Below are positions 1 to 8,359 of a stretch of DNA of 64,000 nucleotides, one piece after another. The notes under the pieces are model-generated. The model saw nothing but the letters and a program-made list of their open reading frames with translations, ran no database searches and was not told where the DNA came from. The first letter of the stretch is position 1. Every line of letters begins with the position of its first letter. The position numbers and the translations under genes were made by a program. The DNA comes from Bacillota bacterium (lineage in GTDB: Bacteria > Bacillota > Clostridia > Christensenellales > SZUA-584), in assembly GCA_023391105.1 (NCBI GenBank), contig JAEWBO010000001.1, forward strand, positions 1 to 64,000. The letters run 5' to 3'.

Positions 1-2
1 GC

Positions 3-890
3 AACATTAAACTGGCCATGGATTATGCGGTGAGGAAGGAGATGATTGAGATGAATCCTGTGGAACCGGTTAAGCTCAAATCAAAGAGGAAGGAGAAGTT
101 CACGAATTCGTTTTATTCCATCGACCAACTCATACAATTGTGGCAGGCAGCCAAAGGCAGTCTGTTTGAATCAGCTATTGTGCTGGCTTCAGTCTATGGG
201 CTTAGGCGCGGCGAGGTATCAGGGTTAAAGTGGAGCCGGATAGATTTCGAACGCAAGGAAATTCGTATAGAAGAAACCCTGGTTTATGCGGGCGCAAAGC
301 CGCATGTCAAGAACACGAAAACAGAGGCCAGCATGCGCACGATGCCAATGATCAATCCGGTTAAAGCTTATTTACAAAAAGTGATGGAACAACAAAACCG
401 AAAAGCAGCTGAGCTGGGTAAAGCATGGGTGAATAGCGATTATGTTGTGGTGGATGACTTTGGTGCGCCACTCAGACCTATACGTCTGTCCAACAACTTT
501 AAAAGACTACTGGACGACAATGATCTGCCGCACATTCGCTTTCATGACCTCAGACACAGCGTGGCCACCTATATGTTAAGTATGGGTGTGCCTATCGCCG
601 AGATTTCGGCTTGGCTGGGGCATAAGAGTGTATCGACGACCGCCAACATCTATGCGCACATCACCGACGATATGCGAAAAAGCGCCGCGAAATGGATGGA
701 TTCAGGATATGATCCGGATGGCGGCGCAATGAAAATCACTTTGGACTCAGTAATAAAGAAGCTGTTTCAGAACGTGCTGGATGAAGAGCAAAACGATAAG
801 CCTGAAAAAGATGCAGATGAATCGGCAAAAAGGCATGAGGGGTTCGAAGAAAAACCGAGACTGCGCGTGATCAGAGGAAAAACAGCGTAA
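3..890 (+). CDS. Tyrosine site-specific integrase, 5'-truncated by window
   Basis: Tyrosine recombinase of the phage/ICE integrase family, which cuts and rejoins DNA at an attachment site. The reading frame is open to the window edge. The visible part begins in the last helix of the SAM-like core-binding domain, so the true start lies upstream. Counting from the first ATG (position 18), the catalytic set is present: R63 in GLRRGE, K101 in the beta-hairpin, H176-x-x-R179 in HDLRH, H202 in LGHKS and the nucleophile Y212 in NIYAH. A charged tail of about 70 residues follows. It points at the 3' end of the tRNA-Gly gene about 160 bases downstream, the usual arrangement at one end of a tRNA-integrated element. 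Family certain; element type unknown. Confidence 0.93.
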   Translation, partial: NIKLAMDYAVRKEMIEMNPVEPVKLKSKRKEKFTNSFYSIDQLIQLWQAAKGSLFESAIVLASVYGLRRGEVSGLKWSRIDFERKEIRIEETLVYAGAKPHVKNTKTEASMRTMPMINPVKAYLQKVMEQQNRKAAELGKAWVNSDYVVVDDFGAPLRPIRLSNNFKRLLDDNDLPHIRFHDLRHSVATYMLSMGVPIAEISAWLGHKSVSTTANIYAHITDDMRKSAAKWMDSGYDPDGGAMKITLDSVIKKLFQNVLDEEQNDKPEKDADESAKRHEGFEEKPRLRVIRGKTA

Positions 891-990
891 GGTCAGAACC
901 ATCAGTTCACCATCAATTTCAATGATATGGTAGTGAAAAGGAGACAATTTCCATGAGCGTAGCCAGACACTTGGAAATACACCGCAAAGA

Positions 991-1024
991 AAAATCCCCT
1001 GAAACGGCCATTTCAAGGGATTTC
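991..1024 (-). terminator. Hairpin terminator downstream of tRNA-Gly
   Basis: A 13-base stem (992-1004 with 1011-1023, six-base loop, one wobble pair) is followed on the minus strand by a T-rich run. It lies just beyond the 3' end of the tRNA and would end its transcript. The opposite strand lacks a clear T tract. Confidence 0.6.
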
Positions 1025-1052
1025 GGAGCCTTTTACAGCTACCATCAGTCTA

Positions 1053-1126
1053 TGGAGCGGGTGATGGGAATCGAACCCACGTGGCCAGCTTGGGAAGCTG
1101 GGGCTCTGCCATTGAGCTACACCCGC
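1053..1126 (-). tRNA. tRNA-Gly (anticodon CCC)
   Basis: Full cloverleaf read on the minus strand. The acceptor stem GCGGGTG pairs with CACCCGC, with discriminator T and an encoded CCA (1053-1055). The anticodon stem CCAGC/GCTGG encloses the loop TTCCCAA, giving anticodon CCC. The T arm has loop TTCGAAT. Length is 74 nt with CCA. Its 3' end faces the integrase gene, so it is the probable attachment site of the element to the left. Confidence 0.95.
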
Positions 1127-1137
1127 GAACGCAAGCT

Positions 1138-1143
1138 ATTATA
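1138..1143 (-). promoter_or_regulatory. -10 box of tRNA-Gly promoter
   Basis: TATAAT on the minus strand ends 11 bases before the tRNA 5' end, consistent with a very short leader. No good -35 is seen at 17 bases. Confidence 0.45.
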
Positions 1144-1287
1144 GCATAGTCAAAACGATTTGCCTATCCCTAAATTTGCTGTCGGCTGCAAATGCAATTC
1201 CTGTCCGCATGCACACCTCGTTTGACGGGTGCATAGGCTATTGTAGCAGATCTAAACGGCCGGCCGGCGGAAAGGAAGTCCTTCAAA

Positions 1288-2181
1288 ATGCATGAAAACA
1301 GAAAACTGCTGATTGATGGGTATGAATTTGAACTGACAGGTTTTTTCAGCGAGGACGGAATGACGACCGTGATGGTAAGCGTGTCGGGGAACGGAGAGAG
1401 TCCGTCTGACCTTAAAGGCTGGGTGCTTGAGATGTGCCCGGCCGATCCTCAGCAATTTGCCGATGAAGTCGGCATCGTATCATGCGAAAAGAGACGGCGC
1501 CATGGAGTATGGGGGCCTGCGGTGGCGCTCAAAACTTCATATGAGCTGATGGGGGACATTGGTATAAGGGGGGTGGCCATCAGCGATTGGATTGGACGGT
1601 ATAAAGATGATCCGGATGTGGAATACCGCGTTGTGTTCGATAGAGAGCTTGCGTTTGAACCGTTCAGGGTAGCGATCGTTTTTGGAGAGCGGACACAGGT
1701 CTCTGATGACATGATCAGCTTGAGAACAGAACCGCAGAGCAAGATATGGAACCCGCCGATTGAAAAGATATTCTGCCTTTATATCGTTGTACCTGAAGGT
1801 TACAAGCCGGCCAATGTCTGCAAAGCCAGCGTTTCGATTACCAAACGTATGGTCTATATTGCACATGTGAGGAACGAGGATAAGGATATAAGCGATAAAC
1901 CGATAAGAGCCGATGTGATGGGGGCAGTGAGGATACTGGCGTGTGTGCCTTTAAAGAGCGCTCAGGCCTGTGGTGACGATGTGCAGGTCTGCTCGTGTGA
2001 CTGCTTTGAGGTTTGCGATACCATCGGATTCGCTGACGAAGACACGGAATTTGAAATACGTGATCTTGGCATATGTCCCAAAGCAAAAAGCTTTGATTTG
2101 ACGCTTCTTAACGCGCACTGCGGCAAGTCGGTTTACCGGTTGGACGGCAAATATATAATAGACTGCAAACACTGCGAATAA
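1288..2181 (+). CDS. Hypothetical protein with cysteine-rich C-terminal region
   Basis: A 297-residue protein I do not recognise. Start chosen at the ATG after a GGAAAGGAAG ribosome-binding sequence. No signal peptide or membrane segment is visible and the composition suggests a soluble protein. The N-terminal part is rich in beta-strand-like segments. The C-terminal 75 residues carry eight cysteines, including a CSCDCFEVC cluster and a final CKHC, which could bind metal or form disulfides. It is a single gene between the tRNA-Gly and a convergent HD-GYP gene, and shares a bidirectional terminator with it. Its place beside a tRNA/integrase junction leaves open whether it is core or accessory. 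Function unknown. Confidence 0.7.
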   Translation: MHENRKLLIDGYEFELTGFFSEDGMTTVMVSVSGNGESPSDLKGWVLEMCPADPQQFADEVGIVSCEKRRRHGVWGPAVALKTSYELMGDIGIRGVAISDWIGRYKDDPDVEYRVVFDRELAFEPFRVAIVFGERTQVSDDMISLRTEPQSKIWNPPIEKIFCLYIVVPEGYKPANVCKASVSITKRMVYIAHVRNEDKDISDKPIRADVMGAVRILACVPLKSAQACGDDVQVCSCDCFEVCDTIGFADEDTEFEIRDLGICPKAKSFDLTLLNAHCGKSVYRLDGKYIIDCKHCE

Positions 2182-2190
2182 AGGAAACAA

Positions 2191-2215
2191 AAAACGCGCT
2201 GTCTTGGCGCGTTTT
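2191..2215. terminator. Bidirectional terminator
   Basis: A perfect 9-base stem (2191-2199 with 2207-2215) flanked by A and T runs, placed between two convergent genes. It can serve both strands. Confidence 0.8.
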
Positions 2216-2232
2216 AGCTTGTCATCTTAATA

Positions 2233-3342
2233 TCATCCGGCGTTTTCTTGAGTTTTCTCCTCAGAAAGGCCTGAGATCCCGATGATCGTAATATTAAGGC
2301 ATTTGGAATCGGTCAGCAGGTTAATCACATATGGCGTCACCATCTTGCCTTTTTCCGCGATGATTTTTATTGCAGGCCGCAGGCCAAAACCTTCGTAGTT
2401 TTCCACGACGAGCCCTACGTTGCCGTTGCTTAGCTCAACGGCTGTGCCCAACGGATATGGGGCGACCTTCATGGAGAAGATGCGCGCGATGTTGGGATCG
2501 AATATCACGCCGCCGTTGCCCATAATGTGTTCCATGGCATCTGACGGAAGCAGCGCTTTGCGGTACGGCCTGTCGGAAATAAGTGCATCAAACACATCTG
2601 CCACGGCGATGATACGGCCAAACAACGATATCTGTTCCGCAGCAAGCCCTTTGGGATATCCGCTGCCGTCGTATCGTTCGTGATGGTGCAATATACCCAT
2701 GGATGCCTTGACAGGCACTTCAAACATGCTCCGAAGATACGTATAACCGAGCTCGGGATGTCTCCGAACGTCGTCTGTTTCATTATCCGATAGATCGCCG
2801 GGTTTGCTGATGATACCTTTATTAATAAATACTTTTCCAATGTCATGAAGGAGAGAAGCCAAGCCAAGAGCAAAAAGATCTCTGTGATTCATGCCGATAG
2901 CCACTCCCACAACAGTGGACAGAACCGCCACATTGACGGAGTGGTAATACGTATATTCGTCAAAAACCTTGAGATCGACCATGTTAACCATGAGATTGCT
3001 GTTTTTAAGTATTTCCGCCATAATCGCTTCGACGATCTCTTTTGCCTTTGTGATTGAAGCGGTCTTATCAGCCGGATTGTCGCTGACTGAATGGGTAAGA
3101 ATGCTCTTGACGCCTTGTACAGCCTTGTTTCTGACTTCGTCGCTGACCACATTCTGAATCTCGATATCTTCTGAAATGGAATCGTCAACATAAACGCCGT
3201 TGATACGAAGCTGTTGTAAGCGCTCGATATAGGGAGGAATAAGCTTCTTGCCTTCGGAAAGAAGCATCTCGCCAGACGCATTGTATAAAGATTTGGCAAG
3301 CTTCATGCCTGTGCGGATGCAACCCGTTGGTACGAACCTCAT
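2233..3342 (-). CDS. HD-GYP domain protein, probable cyclic-di-GMP phosphodiesterase
   Basis: A 369-residue cytoplasmic protein. Start set at the ATG (complement of 3340-3342) preceded by GGAGGA; the frame extends 25 codons further but without a ribosome site. Residues 1-75 form an N-terminal cap like those of many clostridial HD-GYP proteins. The HD-GYP domain spans about 125-290 with HDIGK (H166, D167), HHHERYDGSGYP (GYP at 228-230) and DVFDAL. About 80 further residues of unknown fold follow. HD-GYP enzymes hydrolyse cyclic-di-GMP, which in clostridia controls motility, adhesion and biofilm. There is no receiver or membrane domain, so the input signal is unclear. Family certain; substrate inferred. 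Confidence 0.92.
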   Translation of the reverse strand: MRFVPTGCIRTGMKLAKSLYNASGEMLLSEGKKLIPPYIERLQQLRINGVYVDDSISEDIEIQNVVSDEVRNKAVQGVKSILTHSVSDNPADKTASITKAKEIVEAIMAEILKNSNLMVNMVDLKVFDEYTYYHSVNVAVLSTVVGVAIGMNHRDLFALGLASLLHDIGKVFINKGIISKPGDLSDNETDDVRRHPELGYTYLRSMFEVPVKASMGILHHHERYDGSGYPKGLAAEQISLFGRIIAVADVFDALISDRPYRKALLPSDAMEHIMGNGGVIFDPNIARIFSMKVAPYPLGTAVELSNGNVGLVVENYEGFGLRPAIKIIAEKGKMVTPYVINLLTDSKCLNITIIGISGLSEEKTQENAG

Positions 3343-3451
3343 TATGTTCCTCCACATAGTTATAGCATATACATATATACCACACGAGTATGATTGTGAA
3401 GCAAGTATTTTCGTCAAATTATGATATTTTTTTCGTTTATTAGAGAATAAA

Positions 3452-3477
3452 AAAAGGCCTTATTAAAAAGACCTTTT
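3452..3477 (-). terminator. Terminator of ferredoxin gene
   Basis: AAAAGG/CCTTTT stem with an inner CTT/AAG extension, followed on the minus strand by a run of seven T. It lies 11 bases downstream of the ferredoxin stop. Confidence 0.7.
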
Positions 3478-3487
3478 CTTTGTGTGG

Positions 3488-3658
3488 TTAACCTTGCTCA
3501 ATCGCTTCGCTGGGGCATGTGTCTGCACAGGAACCGCAGTCTATGCAAAGATCGGCATCAATCACATACTTGCCATCACCTTCAGAGATCGCTTCCACAG
3601 GGCATTCGCTTTCACAAGCGCCGCAGGACACACAAGCGTCGTTAATAATATAAGCCAT
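3488..3658 (-). CDS. 2[4Fe-4S] ferredoxin
   Basis: A 56-residue clostridial-type ferredoxin, a soluble low-potential electron carrier. Two CxxCxxCxxxCP motifs are present (CVSCGACESECP and CIDCGSCADTCP), each binding one 4Fe-4S cluster by exchange of the fourth cysteine. Start taken at MAYIIND, with GGAGG upstream; the frame is open 19 codons further but that part is not ferredoxin-like. It is a single-gene unit with its own promoter and terminator, consistent with abundant expression. It probably exchanges electrons with partners such as NfnAB, encoded at 23.7-25.9 kb. Confidence 0.96.
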   Translation of the reverse strand: MAYIINDACVSCGACESECPVEAISEGDGKYVIDADLCIDCGSCADTCPSEAIEQG

Positions 3659-3694
3659 AAACGTTTCCAACCTCCATAGTTTGTATACACGCTT

Positions 3695-3723
3695 ATTGTA
3701 AACACCTCTACACAAAAATGCAA
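3695..3723 (-). promoter_or_regulatory. SigmaA-type promoter of ferredoxin gene
   Basis: TTGCAT-N17-TACAAT read on the minus strand, ending 36 bases before the ferredoxin start codon. Confidence 0.6.
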
Positions 3724-3744
3724 GGATGGATTCTATTATTTTGC

Positions 3745-4632
3745 CTATTCATCAAGCAGAGATTTAATTTCTTCATCCAGCGATGAATCGCTATCCGGTT
3801 CCGGCGCACAGCAAGCGGGACGGCCTTTAAAGCGAATTTCTTCCAGCTTGAATGTCTTCACATCAATGCTCTCGTCGGGCAGCGTGATGCGGATGCGCAC
3901 CGCTTCTGTGACCGCGTTGTTGTCTATGACCACACCTTCACCATCGGGTGACATGACAGTGCTGCCAAGCTTGGGCATGCGTTTGCGCGTCTGACAATAG
4001 TGCTCCTGTTCGTAGTTAAGACAGCACATGAGCCGACCGCAAAGGCCGCTGATCTTTGTCGGCGAGAGAGACAAATTCTGCTCTTTGGCCATTTTGATAG
4101 ACACAGGCGAGAAATCCCCAAGAAAACTCGAACAGCAGCACGCCCGACCGCAAGGGCCAAGGCCGCCGAGCATTTTGGCTTCGTCACGAACACCGATTTG
4201 GCGCAGCTCGATACGGGTTTTAAACACGCCCGCTAGGTCTTTGACGAGCTCCCTGAAATCCACACGACCTTCCGCTGTGAAATAGAATATAATCTTTGAG
4301 TTATCAAATGTGTATTCCACATCCACAAGCTTCATATCAAGGCCGTGTTTTTCGATCTTTTTCTGGCAGGCTTCAAGCGCTTCTTTTTCTTTTTCTTTAT
4401 TTTCTTCAAGCTTTTTTTCGTCCTTGGCATTGGCACGGCGAACCACGGTTTTGAGGGGCGCGACAATTTCCTTCTCGCTGACCTGCTTGTCTACGATGAC
4501 AACCTCGCCAAATTCCATACCGCGCGCGGTCTCAACAATGGCATGATCGCCCTCTTTAAACGTAATATCTCCCGGCAAAAAATAGTATACCTTGCCGACG
4601 CTTTTAAAGCGAACGCCTATGACTTTTTCCAT
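3745..4632 (-). CDS. ricT: RicT/YaaT-type PSP1 domain protein
   Basis: A 295-residue PSP1-family protein equivalent to Bacillus subtilis YaaT (RicT). In Bacillus RicT works with RicA and RicF in an iron-sulfur complex that stimulates RNase Y processing and affects sporulation and biofilm formation. The central region holds the cysteine motifs CGRACCCSSF and GLCGRLMCCLNYE, which ligate Fe-S clusters, and a further CC near the C terminus. Start is the ATG with GGAGGA upstream. It overlaps the end of holB by 16 bases, the same holB-ricT order as in Bacillus. RicA and RicF genes are not in this window. Last gene of the decarboxylase-HAD-tmk-holB-ricT operon. Confidence 0.93.
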   Translation of the reverse strand: MEKVIGVRFKSVGKVYYFLPGDITFKEGDHAIVETARGMEFGEVVIVDKQVSEKEIVAPLKTVVRRANAKDEKKLEENKEKEKEALEACQKKIEKHGLDMKLVDVEYTFDNSKIIFYFTAEGRVDFRELVKDLAGVFKTRIELRQIGVRDEAKMLGGLGPCGRACCCSSFLGDFSPVSIKMAKEQNLSLSPTKISGLCGRLMCCLNYEQEHYCQTRKRMPKLGSTVMSPDGEGVVIDNNAVTEAVRIRITLPDESIDVKTFKLEEIRFKGRPACCAPEPDSDSSLDEEIKSLLDE

Positions 4633-5564
4633 CTATGTTTTTCCTCCAGTATACAAAAAAGCATCTTCTCAACGGCTAACCGAAAATTGACCGCGACGAA
4701 GAACCATTTTTCAGTTTCAAGTATGACTTTTATCATATTACTAATTGCGCCGCTTGTAAAGTCATCAGCAGCCTTGCATATATCGCTTAGTCTGTCCTGG
4801 TTCACAATAAGCCAAACGTTGCGCGTCTTTTGGTAGATGAGTATGTCTCTTAAGTACGTCTGCATCACGCAAAGCAGCGCCCTAACGGAATCCTTGCTGT
4901 TTTCCAAAAAGTCCGCAAATGTGCTGATCGCCATGCCCTTTGAATAGAGCAGCTTGTGCATGTGAGAGAGTACGTCGTCACGCCTGTTTAAAAACGCCAC
5001 ATCGGCTTTTATGCGCCGCGCTTCATCCAGATAACCGCCTGAAAGATCGGCAAGAATCGCAGCCTCTGCGTCACTGACATGAAGCGTCTTTGCAATGGCT
5101 TCGCGTGCGCTTGGCTCAGGTGTGATTGTGACAACGGCGCAGCGCGATGCGATGGTGGGCAGCACACCCGACACGGAGCGAACCTCGAGCAAAAAGACAA
5201 CGCCGACGGGCGGTTCCTCCAGCGTTTTTAACAGGCTGTTCGCGGCGGCGGGTGTCATATCGTCTGCCGCGGAGATCACCACGGCTTTGTATGCGCCTTC
5301 ATAAGGCTTTTCGGCGACATAAGACAGCGTGTCGCGCAGCTCTGCCACCTTGGGTGCGTATATGCGCAGTATATCCACGTGCCCTTCCGTCACCTTACAG
5401 CAGTCTATGCATTTGCCGCAGCCGCCGTTGCTGCAGAAAAGCCGCATCAAAAAATTGTTTGTGAGACGTGCCGTCACGTCGGGCCGGCCGCAAACGAGAA
5501 GATAAGCGCCAAGAATCTTTTTGTTTTGCGCCGCTTGAAGCAGACGCTGAACATTGCTTGTCAT
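4617..5564 (-). CDS. holB: DNA polymerase III subunit delta'
   Basis: A 315-residue clamp-loader subunit that helps open and load the beta clamp on primed DNA. The AAA+-type N-terminal domain carries the zinc-binding cysteines CSNGGCGKCIDC (about residues 44-55), and the SRC motif of clamp loaders is visible in IASRC. A canonical P-loop is absent, as is normal for delta' proteins. The sequence SLLKTLEEPP is typical of the family. The start overlaps the tmk stop by four bases (ATGA), so the two are translationally coupled. tmk-holB-ricT is a conserved Bacillota arrangement. Confidence 0.95.
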   Translation of the reverse strand: MTSNVQRLLQAAQNKKILGAYLLVCGRPDVTARLTNNFLMRLFCSNGGCGKCIDCCKVTEGHVDILRIYAPKVAELRDTLSYVAEKPYEGAYKAVVISAADDMTPAAANSLLKTLEEPPVGVVFLLEVRSVSGVLPTIASRCAVVTITPEPSAREAIAKTLHVSDAEAAILADLSGGYLDEARRIKADVAFLNRRDDVLSHMHKLLYSKGMAISTFADFLENSKDSVRALLCVMQTYLRDILIYQKTRNVWLIVNQDRLSDICKAADDFTSGAISNMIKVILETEKWFFVAVNFRLAVEKMLFCILEEKHRWKKS

Positions 5565-6190
5565 AGCAGACCGGCTTTTTTAAATATAGGAAGCAGTCGT
5601 TCGCGAATGACGGCCTGCGTTTCGTACTTTGTGCCCTGGGCGTCGATCAATATCATTCCAGGCTCTTGAGACAGCGCCGTAAACCCGTCGAACATGCGCT
5701 CATGGAAGGCGAGCCCTTCGCTTTCGAGACGGTCGTGCTCCTTATGCTCATTCATGCGCGAAAAAGCATGCTCGGGCGTCACATTGATGAACACCGTCAC
5801 ATCCGGCATACAGCCGTCAATCGCAGGCTCGTTGATCTTTTTAACGAGAGGCACGCCAAGGGAGCGCCCGTAGCCCTGATAGGCATAAGACGAATGGACA
5901 AACCGGTCGCAAAGCACCACCTTGCCGCTTTGAAGCGCAGGCCGTATCACCTTGCGCACATGCTCGGCGCGTGCCGCCGCGTAGAGCAGCGCTTCTGTCA
6001 TGGCGTCCATTTCCGTATTTTCTTTGTCGAGCAGTATGTCGCGGATTTTTTCGGCCACAAGGCTGCCGCCCGGCTCGCGCGTACACACCACATTGACGCC
6101 GTTCTCTTCGAGATATTCGGCGAGGAAGCGAAGCTGGGTGGATTTGCCGCAGCCGTCCGCGCCTTCAAATGTGATAAAAAGCCCGCTCAT
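5561..6190 (-). CDS. tmk: Thymidylate kinase
   Basis: A 209-residue dTMP kinase that phosphorylates dTMP to dTDP with ATP for DNA synthesis. P-loop GADGCGKST at residues 10-18, the TREPGG substrate motif, and DRFVHSS, the thymidylate kinase DR(Y/F/H) motif, are all present. Length is normal. The start overlaps the HAD gene stop by four bases and the stop overlaps the holB start by four bases, so it sits mid-operon. Confidence 0.97.
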   Translation of the reverse strand: MSGLFITFEGADGCGKSTQLRFLAEYLEENGVNVVCTREPGGSLVAEKIRDILLDKENTEMDAMTEALLYAAARAEHVRKVIRPALQSGKVVLCDRFVHSSYAYQGYGRSLGVPLVKKINEPAIDGCMPDVTVFINVTPEHAFSRMNEHKEHDRLESEGLAFHERMFDGFTALSQEPGMILIDAQGTKYETQAVIRERLLPIFKKAGLL

Positions 6191-6870
6191 TCGTTTGTTC
6201 CTCCCAGCATTTGCACCAAATCGTCGATGCTGTCCGCAAGATAATCACTGCCGGCTTTGGTCAGCTCTTCCTCGTCGCCGTAGCCGTACAGTACGCCGAT
6301 GGTATCGAGACCCATCGCTTTGCCGCCTTCGATATCGTGATATCGGTCGCCCACCATCACGGCATTGCGCGGCATATCTCCCAGCCGCTCTATGGCATTT
6401 TGCAGCACCTGTGCTTTATTTGAAATGCCGTTTTCATGGTCGGCGCCGAATATTTTGTCAAAATACTCTGTGAGCCCGAATACACCCATCAGGTGATGAG
6501 CCATGGATTCCTGCTTGGATGTGGCAATGTAAAGCGTTTTTCCGGAAGCCTTGATACGCTTAAGAGCGTCTTCAATACCCGGAAAAAGGCGGCATTGCTT
6601 GAGACCCTTGCTGCGGTAATACGCGGAGAAATGCGCATATGCCTCGTCGATCTTCTTATCATCAAACCCATAGCATTCCTTTAGGTGATGCCTAACGGGC
6701 GGGCCCACGAACGCTTGAAGCCGTCTTTCGTCGTTTTCCTCCATGCCGATGCAGGAAAACATATGGCGCACGGCGTTTACGCACCCCTCTATTGAATCCG
6801 CGATGGTGCCGTCAAAGTCGAAGAAAACGGTATCATAACGCCTGTCTTTGCCTGAGATGTTGTGGATCAT
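6187..6870 (-). CDS. HAD-family hydrolase, phosphoglycolate phosphatase-like
   Basis: A 227-residue HAD-superfamily phosphatase of subclass IA (Gph/PpaX type). Motif I is FFDFDGTIADS, with nucleophile D18 and general acid D20. Motif II is IATSK, and motif III/IV is K plus GDRYHD near residue 170. The helical cap lies between about 25 and 90. Phosphoglycolate or pyrophosphate are usual substrates, but they cannot be read from sequence. It overlaps the decarboxylase stop and the tmk start by four bases each, so it is co-translated between two unrelated enzymes. Confidence 0.9.
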   Translation of the reverse strand: MIHNISGKDRRYDTVFFDFDGTIADSIEGCVNAVRHMFSCIGMEENDERRLQAFVGPPVRHHLKECYGFDDKKIDEAYAHFSAYYRSKGLKQCRLFPGIEDALKRIKASGKTLYIATSKQESMAHHLMGVFGLTEYFDKIFGADHENGISNKAQVLQNAIERLGDMPRNAVMVGDRYHDIEGGKAMGLDTIGVLYGYGDEEELTKAGSDYLADSIDDLVQMLGGTNE

Positions 6871-8258
6871 GCTCTCTCCTTGTAAACATATATGGATGCG
6901 TCTTCCACGCCGAACAATTCAAAACCCTGCCGACCCGCTTCGATCAGGTATCCCGCGATCTCATAGGAGATGGCTTGTCCGCGTATAACAACGGTTTCTG
7001 CGGGGGGGTAAACACCCGCCGCGCAGGCGCTGATTCTGCCGGGCGCGTGTTCGAGCCGAAGCTTCTCTATATTACCCCAACTGCGCGCATTTTGCGAATA
7101 TTTTGTGGCCGCGGGCATGCTGTACGGCGAAAATAACAGGTTTCTGCCGCGTATGCGCTCGGTTCTGCGTAACGCTTCATAGAGCCTGTCCAGATGGGCG
7201 GCGGTGTTTCCGGGCGAGATCATCAGCAGAATGTGCTTCATGTCCGCCGCTTCCACATGTATTCCCTCGCGTGATAGCATGGCTTTGATGGTGAGGCCTG
7301 TATGGCCGGTGCCGCTTACATCGATCACGGATTTTAACGGATCACGAGCCGTCACACTCTCATGAGCCATATCGGGGCAGGCGTAGCCGGGCAGTGCGCA
7401 AACCATCTCTTCGAACCGCCGCAGCAGGCTGCTGACGCGGTAGATTTCCTGCTCACCCTTGTCGCGCATGTAAGCGTGTGCGTAATCCAGGGAGCTTAAA
7501 AGCACATACGAGGGGCTGGTCGTTTGTATCATAGCCAGCGCATTTGCCGCTTCGCGGGGGTTCACCAGCGCATTTTTGCCGACACAAAGACAGGCGCATT
7601 GATTCATGGCGGGCAGTGTTTTGTGGGCGCTTTCCGTCCAAATATCCGCGCCCGCGTGCGCAGGGGATATGGGCAGCATCGGCGAATACGCAAAATGCGC
7701 GGCGTGCGCCGCGTCTACCAGCAGCGCAGCGCCCGCTCTGTGGGCAATCTGCGCAATCTCTTCAATATTGCAGCATAGACCAAAATAGTTGGGATAGGTG
7801 ATATAGACGGCAGCCGCGTCCTTGTGTACGCGCAGCGCTTCTTTTAAATCCTCGGCATCCATGACTGCCGGGTAATCGGAGGGGGGCGCGCTTAAGAACA
7901 CGGGCGAGATGCCAAACATATGAATCGCATTGGCTGCGCTTAAATGCACGCCGCGTGGGAAGATCACTTTCTTGCCGCGCATCAGCGACAGCATGGCGAG
8001 CACGCCGGCTGTGGAACCGCCAGTGGTGTAATAAGCGGCTGCTGCGCCGATAAATTCGGCATGGTGCTTCTGCGATTGCAGTATCGCTCCCGTGGGCTTT
8101 AACAGATTGTCCGCGCCCGGAAGCTCAGTGATATCACACGAGAGCATCTCGCCGCCGAAAAAGCCCGCATCGCCTTTATGTCCCGGCATGCAGAACCGGA
8201 TTTTCGCGCTGTCGCAAACCGATGCCACTGCATCCATAATGGGTGTTTGTCTGTCCAC
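6867..8258 (-). CDS. Orn/Lys/Arg decarboxylase family PLP enzyme (YaaO-like)
   Basis: A 463-residue fold-type I PLP enzyme related to arginine/lysine/ornithine decarboxylases, similar in size to Bacillus YaaO, which also lies near tmk. A GTG start at 8258 is chosen because GAGGTGAGGGG lies just upstream; the frame stays open 27 codons beyond without a ribosome site. Motifs: MPGHKG near the N terminus, the cofactor aspartate in LLVDAAHAAH (about D182), and the Schiff-base lysine in SAHKT (about K213). Substrate cannot be decided; polyamine synthesis (arginine to agmatine or lysine to cadaverine) is likely. First gene of the five-gene operon running to ricT. Confidence 0.88.
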   Translation of the reverse strand: MDRQTPIMDAVASVCDSAKIRFCMPGHKGDAGFFGGEMLSCDITELPGADNLLKPTGAILQSQKHHAEFIGAAAAYYTTGGSTAGVLAMLSLMRGKKVIFPRGVHLSAANAIHMFGISPVFLSAPPSDYPAVMDAEDLKEALRVHKDAAAVYITYPNYFGLCCNIEEIAQIAHRAGAALLVDAAHAAHFAYSPMLPISPAHAGADIWTESAHKTLPAMNQCACLCVGKNALVNPREAANALAMIQTTSPSYVLLSSLDYAHAYMRDKGEQEIYRVSSLLRRFEEMVCALPGYACPDMAHESVTARDPLKSVIDVSGTGHTGLTIKAMLSREGIHVEAADMKHILLMISPGNTAAHLDRLYEALRRTERIRGRNLLFSPYSMPAATKYSQNARSWGNIEKLRLEHAPGRISACAAGVYPPAETVVIRGQAISYEIAGYLIEAGRQGFELFGVEDASIYVYKERA

Positions 8259-8359
8259 TTTTCCCCTCACCTCAACAATATGATATACGATATAGACAAC
8301 CCTTTCACATTTAGGCAAAGTATGAGATAATAACGTCAACAGATGAAAAGGGGTGCGTT

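Noticed and set aside
953..1144. A 63-residue ORF over the tRNA-Gly region
   Set aside because: It is the well-known false translation of the antisense strand of a tRNA gene.
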